DNA from: Acidimicrobiia bacterium
Lineage (GTDB): Bacteria > Actinomycetota > Acidimicrobiia > IMCC26256 > PALSA-610
Direction of reading: 5' to 3'
Assembly (NCBI GenBank): GCA_027494135.1
Contig: JAOSJK010000012.1
Coordinates: forward strand, 5,001-69,000
Length of the DNA stretch: 64,000 nucleotides
In this document: positions 53,742 to 61,343 of the stretch, in pieces
How the letters are laid out: each line of letters opens with the position of its first letter
How positions within the stretch are numbered: the first letter of the stretch is position 1
Translations under genes and position numbers: made by a program
Notes under the pieces: generated by a model
The model's input: only the letters and a program-made list of their open reading frames with translations
Told to the model about the DNA's origin: nothing
Database searches by the model: none

Positions 53742-54893
53742 CGCAGCGCGTCGATGTACGCGGCGTGGTTCCGAGCCATCTCGGTAACGGAATCGCCGCC
53801 GAACTTCCTGAGGCACTCCGACGCGATCACGAGGGCGACCATGGTCTCGGCGACCACGCCCGCCGCAGGCACAGCGGTCACGTCGGTGCGCTCCTTGAAC
53901 GAGACCGTCTCCTCCTTGGTGGCGACATCGACGGTCTTCAGCACCGGGCGGTTCAGAGTCGCCAACGGCTTCATCACGGCTCGCGCGACCAGCAGCGCCC
54001 CGGTGGTCATCCCCCCCTCGACACCACCCGCGCGATCGGTGTCGCGTGCGTAGCCGCCCGACTCGGCATCCCACGAGATCGCGTCGTGCGCCTCGCTGCC
54101 GCGACGACCGGCGACCTCGAATGCGTCGCCGATCTCGACTGCCTTCATCGCCTGGATGCTCATCAGCGCCTGCGCGAGGAGGGCATCGATGCGCCGGTCC
54201 CAGTGGACGTGTGAGCCGAGGCCCGGCGGGAGTCCGTAGGCGAGCACCTCGACGACCCCGCCGAGGGAGTCGCCCGCCTTCGATGCCGCCTCGATCTCGG
54301 CGACCATCTCGGCCTGCGTCTCGGGGTCGAGGCAGCGGACGGGCGAGGCGTCCACCGCCTCGAGGTCGGCCGGCTCGGGACGCCTCGCCCCGCTGCGCAC
54401 CGCGCCGCTCCGAGCTGGACCACGTGGCTGACCACGGAGATCCCCAGGCCGGTGAGGAGCGCCTTCGCCAGCGCCCCTGCGGCTACCGCGCCGCCGTCTC
54501 GCGGGCGCTCGCCCGCTCCAGGACGTTTCGGGCGTCGTCGAAGCCGTACTTCTGCATGCCTGCGAGGTCGGCGTGGCCGGGGCGGGGGCGCCGCAGCGGC
54601 TCCTCGGTCGACCCGGGCGCCGGGGACATCTCCTCCTGCCACTTCGGCCACTCCGTGTTGCGGATCATCACCGACACAGGCGAGCCCAGGGTCAAACCGT
54701 GACGCACACCGCCCGTAAACTCGACGTCGTCGCGCTCGAGCTTCATGCGCGGGCCGCGCCCGTACCCGAGACGGCGTCGCGCGAGCTCCGCTGCGAGGTC
54801 GTCGATCAGTATCGGCAGTCCGGCAGGGAGCCCCTCGACGACGACCACCAGGGCCGGGCCGTGCGACTCGCCCGCCGTCAGGAAGCGCAGCAC
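53738..54893 (-). CDS. aroC: chorismate synthase (two frameshifts)
   Basis: FMN-dependent last step to chorismate. [80 protein letters not shown] with [14 protein letters not shown], and the later [20 protein letters not shown] and [18 protein letters not shown] are conserved. GTG 54893 is chosen because GGAGG lies six bases upstream. Breaks near 54485 and 54412. It follows the pilP-like gene by 42 bases, so the shikimate genes may be read through from the pilus promoter. Confidence 0.94.
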
Positions 54894-54935
54894 GACGACC
54901 TCCACGGGTGGGTCACGTCAGGATACGGCAAGCCC

Positions 54936-55573
54936 TCATTTGATGACCTGCTGGCCCTCGCAGAGCTCGAAGGGAGAGTCCCCGTAGAGGAACTGGCCAC
55001 ACGGCTCGTCGAGGCTCACCACCCGGTAGCTGTTGCCCGGACCGAAGACGTCGCCGGCCGCGACCGTGTAGACCGTCGAGCCGACCTGGACGCGCGCGAT
55101 CGCAGTCGGCCCGTCGAAGAAGACGTCGAGCAGAGCGACCGTCGTCCCCTGCGGGGGGTTGTACGACGGCTGCGTCGTGGTGGTGGTGCCACCGACGCCG
55201 GTCGTGGTCGTCGCTCCGAATACGGTCGTAGTGGTACCGGCGTAGCCCGAAGTGGAGGTGGTGCCGAAGTACCCGGTGGTGGAAGTCGTGTACGCCGTGG
55301 TGACCGGTGTCTCCTGGAACGCAGGCTCGAAGGGGTTCCTCGTGGAGTAGACGTCGAAGCTGTCGGGCGGCAGCGACCTACCCGGCTCGGTCGTCGTCGT
55401 CGCCGAGGTGGAGGTCGTGGCACCCGCGACCGTCGGCGGCACGGAGGTGGCCGCGGCACCATCGGACGAGCCGTCGTCGCCGGCGAGAACCATCCCGCGA
55501 CGAAGGCGACCACGAGGACACCGAGGATCGCCAAGAGGATCTTCTGCCGCCGGCTCTCGCTCGCGGTGGCCAT
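54936..55573 (-). CDS. PilP-like pilus assembly protein with Thr-rich linker (one frameshift)
   Basis: About 212 residues. An N-terminal transmembrane helix (KILLAILGVLVVAFVAGWF) is followed by a 100-residue linker rich in Thr, Ser and Gly. A small C-terminal beta domain follows: TVALLDVFFDGPTAIARVQV, STVYTVAAGDVFGPGNSYRV and LYGDSPFELCEGQQVIK with two cysteines. Strand pattern and position after pilM-N-O resemble PilP/GspC domains. The break near 55500 lies just after the helix. ATG start overlaps pilO by one base. PilP normally reaches an outer-membrane secretin; here its partner is unclear. Confidence 0.68.
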
Positions 55574-56256
55574 CAGTTCAGCACCTGCGTGGTCGGGGAC
55601 GCGGCCGGGGACGTGGCAGGCACCGTGGTCGGAGTGACACCGGGCGGAGTGGCAGGAGCGGTGCCGGGCACCGCCGAGAGCGTCGTCTGCGTGAACATCC
55701 GGGCCGTCAGCGTCGCCGAGAGGCTCGGCGCTCCCGCAACCGTCGACGGTGCCGTCGTGGCCGTGGTGTCGTCGCCGCCATCCGCGGCGCCCGTGGTGAT
55801 GTTGACCGAGTCGACGATCACCAGGCGGCCGAGATCCTCCAACCGGTTCATGTAGTCGAGCACCTGGAAGAAGCCGCCCTCGATCTGGATGGTGAGGTTG
55901 ATCGTCGGTGGCGCGCCGGGCGCCTCTGCCGGCTCGGCGGGAGCGACCGAGATCCAGTCGATCCCCGCGTCGAGCGCGATCTCGTGGGCGCCGTTGATGA
56001 AGCCCGCGAGGTCCGGCTCGGCCGGCAGTGCCTGCGACAGCTCCAGCAGGCGCGCGTCGGTCGCGGGACCGTCCGCGTCGATCTGCTGCAGGCGCCGGAG
56101 CGTCGAGTCGAGCCCGACCCTCTCCTGCTCGGCGGCGCCGACCTCGTCGCGCACGTCGGAGAGCTCGCCGCCGCGCGGGGAGTAGACGAAGACCCACCAC
56201 AGTGCGACGACGCCGACCGCTGCGACGGCGAGCAGCGCCACGACACGGCTCCTCAT
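55573..56256 (-). CDS. pilO: PilO-like pilus assembly protein
   Basis: 227 residues, intact. One N-terminal helix (VVALLAVAAVGVVALWWVFV), a coiled coil (SDVRDEVGAAEQERVGLDST), then a ferredoxin-like part (INLTIQIEGGFFQVLDYMNR, LEDLGRLVIVDSVNITTGAA) and a Thr/Pro-rich end. PilO dimerises with PilN on the outer face of the membrane. ATG start shares ATGA with pilMN. Confidence 0.86.
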   Translation of the reverse strand: MRSRVVALLAVAAVGVVALWWVFVYSPRGGELSDVRDEVGAAEQERVGLDSTLRRLQQIDADGPATDARLLELSQALPAEPDLAGFINGAHEIALDAGIDWISVAPAEPAEAPGAPPTINLTIQIEGGFFQVLDYMNRLEDLGRLVIVDSVNITTGAADGGDDTTATTAPSTVAGAPSLSATLTARMFTQTTLSAVPGTAPATPPGVTPTTVPATSPAASPTTQVLN

Positions 56257-58043
56257 CGCTCCCCCTCCAGGAAGGCTTCGAGCCGATCGGAGCGCGCCGA
56301 CGGCGTCAGCTCGGCGGTCGACCGGAAGTCGACGACATCTCTCGTCGTGAGGGCGTGCTTGGCCGCGCTCGGCACCCAGATGCCCGAGAGCGACTGCAAC
56401 CGCGCGATCCGGTTCAGCCACTGTGCGACCGAGGGGTAGTCGAGGGCGGTTCCCTGGATCTGCACCGCCCCGCCGATGACTCCCACAGCCGCGACGGGCG
56501 GTGCGGCAGGCACCGTCGTAGCGGTGGTCGGCGACCCCGCTGGTGCCGTCGTCGCGGTGGTGGGTGCGGGGCTGGCCACTGCGAGGGGCGGCGTGACGCT
56601 CGCCTGGAGCGACGTCAGCCAGACGTCGTTGGGGATCTCCTTCGCCATCTCCTGAAGGAGGCGACTCCAAGATACGTCCGACGCCAGGAGGGTGGTCAGC
56701 TGTGCGGTTATCGACTCGAGCTGGCCCTGCTTCGCCTGCGCGTCGGAGAGCGAAGCGATCTCGGCCTGTACCTCCTGGTTCTCCTGCAGGCGCTGCGCGA
56801 GCACGTCGCGCTCGTCGTCGATCTGCTGCTGTCGTTGCATCGTCGGATAGGCGAGCAGCGCTCCGAGGAGCAGGGCTGCAACGACACCGCCGGCGACGTA
56901 GCGGCGGTTGGAGGTGGCCGCCTTCCGCTTGCGCGGCGCGAGGTCCAGGACGGGTCCTGCAGCGATCCCGCCGAGGGCGAGCCCGACGGGGGCCGGGAGA
57001 TACGGGTCGAGGCGCGTCACGTCGTCGTCGTCGAACCCGATGTCGCCGATCGCAAGCTGAGAGCGCGGTGACGCAGGGATCACGGGGACGCCGACGAGCG
57101 CTGCCAGGCGGTCGTCGATGCCTGCGAGTCGAGCGCCCCCGCCCGTCGTGACGACCCGCAGCAGGCGGACCGCGTCGGCCTGGTTCCGGTAGTAGTCGAG
57201 CGACGAGCGCACCTCGTCCAGGAGTGCGGCGACCGGACGGTCGACCGCGCTGCGCGCCGCCGCGACCGCGTCGTCGCCGGTGTCGTCGAGCCTCCGCTTG
57301 AGCGCCTCGGCCGCGTCGGGGGCGATGTCGAGGCTGCCCGAGATCGCCTCGGTCAGCCGCCGCCCACCGGTCCCCAGCACCCTCACGAACCGCGGCATGC
57401 CGCCCTCGTGCACAGCGACGCAGGTGACGCCACCCCCGAAGGAGACGATCCCCTCGGCCCCCGGCCCGTTGTCGGCGACCGGCCTCGCCAGCGCGCGTAT
57501 CAACGCCAGTGGGACCAGGTCGACGGACTCCACCGAGTAGCCCGCAGCGGCAACAGCTCCGGTGAGGCGATCGATCGTCGTCCGCTGGGCCGCGGCGAGC
57601 AGCACACGCATGACGCTCTCGTCGCCGTCGCCGCCCTCGCGGCTGTCGTCGCCGTCGCCGACGTCGCCGCCGTCGTGGCTGTCGAGGATCGCGAAGTCGA
57701 GGACCGCCTCGTCGAGCGGTATCGGTATGAGGTCAGCTGCCTGGAACTCGAGTGCCCCCGAGAGCTCCGAACGTGTCATGACGGGCATCTCGACCTGCCG
57801 GACGATCACGCGCGGGCTGGCCACTCCGACGCGCACCGATGGCTTCCGGAGCCCGACCTCTTCGCGCAGCCGGCGCAACGCCTGCGTCACCGCGTCGGCG
57901 TCTACGACCTCGCCGTCGCGCATCGCGCCCTCGGGGAGCGCGACCTGACCGAAGGCGCGCAGCGTGGGCGGGTCGCCCGGCGTGACCTCCGCGACGGTGA
58001 CGGCGTGCGTGCCGACGTCGAGTCCGATCAGGCGCCGGGCCAC
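56253..58043 (-). CDS. PilM-PilN fusion, pilus inner-membrane platform protein
   Basis: One uninterrupted frame of 596 residues. Residues 1-360 are PilM, an actin-like ATPase: RRLIGLDVGTHAVTVAEVTP, VRQVEMPVMTRSELSGALEF, GIVSFGGGVTCVAVHEGGMP and VVTTGGGARLAGIDDRLAAL. Residues about 380-405 are a transmembrane helix (YVAGGVVAALLLGALLAYPT). The remainder is PilN-like: a coiled coil (VLAQRLQENQEVQAEIASLS), LLQEMAKEIPNDVWLTSLQA and, after a Thr/Pro stretch, VQIQGTALDYPSVAQWLNRI. PilM and PilN are usually separate proteins that bind through the PilN N-terminus. GTG start overlapping the HTH gene by 16 bases. Confidence 0.85.
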   Translation of the reverse strand: MARRLIGLDVGTHAVTVAEVTPGDPPTLRAFGQVALPEGAMRDGEVVDADAVTQALRRLREEVGLRKPSVRVGVASPRVIVRQVEMPVMTRSELSGALEFQAADLIPIPLDEAVLDFAILDSHDGGDVGDGDDSREGGDGDESVMRVLLAAAQRTTIDRLTGAVAAAGYSVESVDLVPLALIRALARPVADNGPGAEGIVSFGGGVTCVAVHEGGMPRFVRVLGTGGRRLTEAISGSLDIAPDAAEALKRRLDDTGDDAVAAARSAVDRPVAALLDEVRSSLDYYRNQADAVRLLRVVTTGGGARLAGIDDRLAALVGVPVIPASPRSQLAIGDIGFDDDDVTRLDPYLPAPVGLALGGIAAGPVLDLAPRKRKAATSNRRYVAGGVVAALLLGALLAYPTMQRQQQIDDERDVLAQRLQENQEVQAEIASLSDAQAKQGQLESITAQLTTLLASDVSWSRLLQEMAKEIPNDVWLTSLQASVTPPLAVASPAPTTATTAPAGSPTTATTVPAAPPVAAVGVIGGAVQIQGTALDYPSVAQWLNRIARLQSLSGIWVPSAAKHALTTRDVVDFRSTAELTPSARSDRLEAFLEGER

Positions 58044-58243
58044 GACTCGCTCCCGTTTACGACTCTCGCGTCGAGGTAGCTCCCGAGGTCGGTCTCCCTG
58101 ATCCGGAAGTGCTTGCCGACGCGTATCGCCTGGAGATCGCCCCCCTTGATGAGCCGGTACACAGTCATCGTGGAGACTCGAATTGCGTCGGCGACCTCAC
58201 GAACCGTGAGTAGTCGGTGCTCAGCGGCCACGTTCGCGTCCAT
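58028..58243 (-). CDS. small excisionase/BldC-like helix-turn-helix protein
   Basis: 71 residues. RLLTVREVADAIRVSTMTVY with RLIKGGDLQAIRVGKHFRI and RETDLGSYLDARV is the MerR-like DNA-binding unit found in excisionases and in the actinobacterial regulator BldC. It is the first gene after a strong promoter and overlaps pilMN by 16 bases, so it is a likely regulator of pilus genes. No integrase is nearby, so a phage role is not supported. Confidence 0.82.
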   Translation of the reverse strand: MDANVAAEHRLLTVREVADAIRVSTMTVYRLIKGGDLQAIRVGKHFRIRETDLGSYLDARVVNGSESWPGA

Positions 58244-58257
58244 CGTCCACTCGGATC

Positions 58258-58287
58258 ACAGTAGGCATCACTAGCAACAATCGTCAA
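58258..58287 (-). promoter_or_regulatory. promoter of the HTH-pilMN-pilO-pilP(-aro) operon
   Basis: TTGACG (58287-58282) and TACTGT (58263-58258) are spaced by 18 bases; the ATG follows 14 bases after the -10, giving a very short leader. Seventeen bases upstream of the -35 there is AGACA/TGTCT with a two-base gap (58304-58315), a possible regulator site. Confidence 0.6.
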
Positions 58288-58480
58288 CCGGAACCTCATC
58301 TTGAGACAAGTGTCTATCTGAACATCAGGCTGAGGGTCTGCCGCGGGCGGGGCGGGGCCGCGACCCGGGCCGGTCGAATCACACAGATGTGGTCTTCCAG
58401 CGCCGGCTGCCTCCCTGACCCCGAGCCGAGCCCCGAGCCCCGAGAAGAGACTGCGGATCGCGGCGGGAGGTCCGGGCGGG

Positions 58481-59411
58481 TCAGGTGCCGGGGCCCGCGA
58501 GGAGGATCGCCGCCACCGCGCCCAGCGCCATCGAGGGGCCGAAGGGCAGAGCGCGGCCGCGCGGGATGCGGCGCAGGAAGGAGCCGAGCAGGTATAGGAA
58601 CGACCCTGCGAGCACGGACAGGACGAATGCCGTGGTGACGCGCGCCCTGATGGGGTCCGAAGGAGGCTCTCCGGACCACGACTCCATGAAGTCGACTCCG
58701 ACGAGCCACCCGACAACTCCGGCGGCGGTCATCGGGGCGAGCAGCACGGGGACCACCACGACGATGCCGCCGATGGACCCGATGAGGAACGGGAGGAACA
58801 TCCCGGTGCCGAGCGTCCCCCAGCCGAGCCATCCGAGGTGCCCACCGAGCAGCGCGGCGAGGCGGACGTCGCCGAAGCCCATCGCCTGCGGCCAGAGCGA
58901 CCAGAGCCCGTAGAAGACCGCGAAGTCGATGGCGGCGCCGATCGCCGCCCTCCCCAGCGCCGGCCAGTCGCCCTCCCCCAGCGACGCCGCCGCGAGGAGC
59001 ACTATCGATGCCGCTCCGGCGGGGTAGACGATCCGGTTCGGTATCAGCATGTGCTCGAAGTCGATGACCGAGATGGCGACGAGCGCCGCGACAAGGACGA
59101 GGTACGCGGGGAGCACCCACGACTCGGAGAACCTCGCCGCCGTGACGGCGAAGAGCGCAGCCGTCGCCGCCTCGACGATCGGGTAGCGCGCGGAGATGCG
59201 TGCACTGCAGTGGCGACAACGACCACGCAGCGCCACCCACGAGATGAGCGGCACGTTCTCGAGCGCCCCCAGGGTTGCTCCGCAACCGGGGCACCTCGAT
59301 CGTGGGGGAGACGACCGACTCGCCGCGCGGTATACGCCAGATGACGACGTTGAGGAAGGAGCCGACGAGGAGACCGAGCAGCGCGCAGAGTGCGATGAGG
59401 CCGGCGGTCAC
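58481..59411 (-). CDS. pilD: prepilin peptidase / N-methyltransferase (one frameshift)
   Basis: Aspartyl membrane protease (A24A) that cuts and methylates prepilins. LLGLLVGSFLNVVIWRIPRG opens the methyltransferase part. The zinc cysteines follow: the first CxxC, CPGCG, lies at the break near 59290 and the second is GRCRHCSARISARYPIVEAA. Catalytic aspartates lie in ISVIDFEHMLIPNRI and AMGFGDVRLAALLGGHLG. Six or more further hydrophobic helices. GTG start. About 310 residues. Confidence 0.92.
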
Positions 59412-59501
59412 GGGCGCAGGCTAGACGCCCCGGAGGCGGGCGCGAAGGAGCCCGGGCACTCGGCCCGGGCTCCCACGTGTCTCTCAGTGCGCCGGTCGCT
59501 G

Positions 59502-60014
59502 CTAGAAGCTGTCGGCGTATGTGAGGCCAGTCACGGCGTCGCCCTGACAGGCTGTGCCGCTCGGCACCTCTGCATACCCCGTACCGGCTCCGGACGCCTG
59601 CTGCACGTCCTTGACGGCCCAGCACTTGCCGGACTTCGACTTCGAGACCAGGTAGACGGTCTCGGAGCCAGCGGTCGCGGCGTCTGAGTCGACGACGTGT
59701 ACGGAGACTTGCTTCGGCTGGGTGGAAGGTGCGTCGGCCGCCTGGAACGTCAGGCTCGGCTCGACCACGAGCAGCGCGGCGACCGTGGCGTCGGCGTAGT
59801 CCTGGCCGTCGGTGAAGATCGTCTTCGCCGCCGAGACTCCGTTACGCACGTTCGACTGTGCTGCCTTGTCCTGTGCTCGGCTACGGGCACCGAGGAAGGT
59901 CGGGATGGCGATGGCGATGAGGATGGCAATGATCAGCACCACAACCATTAGCTCGATGAGCGTGAACCCGTCCTCCCGGTCCTCGCGGGCCTTGAGGTTG
60001 GTCAGTGTCTGCAC
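59502..60014 (-). CDS. type IV pilin / prepilin-like protein
   Basis: 170 residues, intact. A 16-residue basic leader ends at the prepilin cleavage site: REDREDG then FTLIELMVVVLIIAILIAIA. The glycine at -1, the phenylalanine at +1 and the glutamate at +5 are all present. A long N-terminal helix and a globular head follow, with cysteines in SGKCWAVKDVQ and PSGTACQGDA that could form the usual C-terminal disulphide. GTG start, with AGGAAAGGGG upstream. Probably the main pilin of this cluster, under a cyclic-dinucleotide riboswitch. Confidence 0.93.
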   Translation of the reverse strand: MQTLTNLKAREDREDGFTLIELMVVVLIIAILIAIAIPTFLGARSRAQDKAAQSNVRNGVSAAKTIFTDGQDYADATVAALLVVEPSLTFQAADAPSTQPKQVSVHVVDSDAATAGSETVYLVSKSKSGKCWAVKDVQQASGAGTGYAEVPSGTACQGDAVTGLTYADSF

Positions 60015-60099
60015 TTTGGGGTGACCCCTTTCCTATGGGTGTCCTACGCGAGGCCCTCCTCCCCCTTCGGGCCCGCGCCCCGCATGCAGGGACGGGACT

Positions 60100-60184
60100 C
60101 CGGGCAGCCCGGCGGGCCTCCCCGTCGCCGGGTTGGGCTCCGTGGCTTTGCGCCCCCGCCTCTCGACGGGTATGCCTTGATCCG
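60100..60184 (-). promoter_or_regulatory. GEMM-I riboswitch (cyclic di-GMP class) before the pilin gene
   Basis: Minus-strand reading: GGATCAAGGCATACCCGTC, a GAGA tetraloop, GGCGGGGGCGCAAAGCCACG then GAGCCCAACCCGG, and a second arm closing with GCCCGCCGGGCTGCCCGG. The GNRA-capped first stem, the GCAAAGCCACGG core (60151-60140) and the second stem match the GEMM-I aptamer. About 85 bases separate it from the pilin GTG. Known ligands of the class are c-di-GMP and, in some, cyclic GMP-AMP; which applies cannot be decided by eye. Confidence 0.8.
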
Positions 60185-60291
60185 GAGGATCTCGCTGTCC
60201 GTGGTATCGGCCCCCGAGTCCGAAGCCTTGAGCGCCCCTTCTCCGGGCCCACCCGGCCCGGACCTGCGGGGCTCGTCGGTACGATCACCCG

Positions 60292-61262
60292 GTGACCGGC
60301 CGCGAGGAGTGGGCAGGACCCGACCACCGACCCGGGCAGCACCGCGGGCACGGGCACCACCACGGGCACCACCACGCCGGCGCCGGGGTCTCGCCGAGGC
60401 GTGCTCTGCGGTGGGCGCTCGGGGCCAACGCCGCCTACCTCGTCGTCGAGGTGGTCGGTGCCTTCGCGTTCGGCTCCCTCGCGCTGCTCGCGGACGGCGT
60501 CCACATGCTCTCCGATGTCGCAGCTCTCACCATCGCCCTCATCGCCCAGAGCCTCTCCGAGCGACCCGCGTCCTCACGGCACACCTATGGGCTCCAGCGC
60601 TCCGAGGTCATCGGCGCTCAGGCGAACGCCCTCCTGCTCCTCGGTGCGGCGTCGTGGATCGCGGTCACCGCAGCCGGGCGGATCGGCGACGCCCCGGAGA
60701 TCGACGGCGTCGGTGTCGCGATAGTCGCCGCGATCGGCCTCGCGGTGAATGTCGTCAGCGCCGTCGGTCTGCGCGCGCCTCCGGCCGGAGCCTCAACGTG
60801 CGCGGTGCCTCCTGGCATCTCGCGTCTGATGCCCTCGGCTCCGTCGGGGCCCTCGCCGCGGGAGTCGCCGCAGCCTGGTGGGACGCACGAGATGTCGACG
60901 TGTACGCGTCGCTCCTCGTCGCCGCGCTCGTCGTCGTCGCGGGTCTGCGCCTACTTCGCGACGCGACCAGCGTGCTCCTCGAGGCGGTACCCGCCGGGAT
61001 CTCCGTCGAGGATCTCGTGGCCGAGATGGCGGATGTGCCGGGCATCGACGCCGTGCACCACGTTCACGTGTGGTCGCTCGGCTCCGATGTCCCCGCTCTC
61101 TCCGCCCACCTCCTCCTCGACGGCGAGCCCACGCTGCACGAGGCCCAGGTCGCCACAGACACGGTGAAGGCGATGCTCGCCGGCCGGTTCGGGATCGAGC
61201 ACGCCACCCTCGAGGTCGAGTGCCATCCCTGCGACTCCGATCCCGGCGCGCACCCCGCGTGA
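60292..61262 (+). CDS. cation diffusion facilitator, zinc/cadmium exporter type (one frameshift)
   Basis: About 323 residues. A His-rich N-terminus (GQHRGHGHHHGHHHAGAG) precedes six helices. Seen: ALRWALGANAAYLVVEVVGA, the metal-site helix SLALLADGVHMLSDVAALTI with the HD pair, SSRHTYGLQRSEVIGAQANA and, after a break near 60770, NVRGASWHLASDALGSVGAL, the second metal site. The cytoplasmic end has VHHVHVWSLGSDVPALSAHL and HATLEVECHPCDSD. Typical of ZitB/CzcD exporters. GTG start. The only plus-strand gene within the pilus region. Confidence 0.9.
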
Positions 61263-61276
61263 CCCTCCCCGTCCTC

Positions 61277-61325
61277 GAGATGGGTCACTTGCGCGCAGCA
61301 GGTCTGCGGAAGTGACCCATCTCGG
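61277..61325. terminator. perfect 15-bp inverted repeat between convergent genes
   Basis: CGAGATGGGTCACTT (61277-61291) and its exact complement (61311-61325) enclose 19 bases that contain a further GCAG/CTGC stem. It lies 15 bases after the CDF stop and 19 bases before the pilC stop codon. The position suits a two-way terminator, although no T-run is seen on either side. It could instead be one copy of a dispersed palindromic element. Confidence 0.6.
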
Positions 61326-61343
61326 CTGCCACCGCTCGCCGCG

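Noticed and set aside
58028..58243. Excisionase of a prophage or integrative element
   Set aside because: No integrase, attachment repeat or phage gene is near, and the gene overlaps pilMN in a housekeeping pilus operon.
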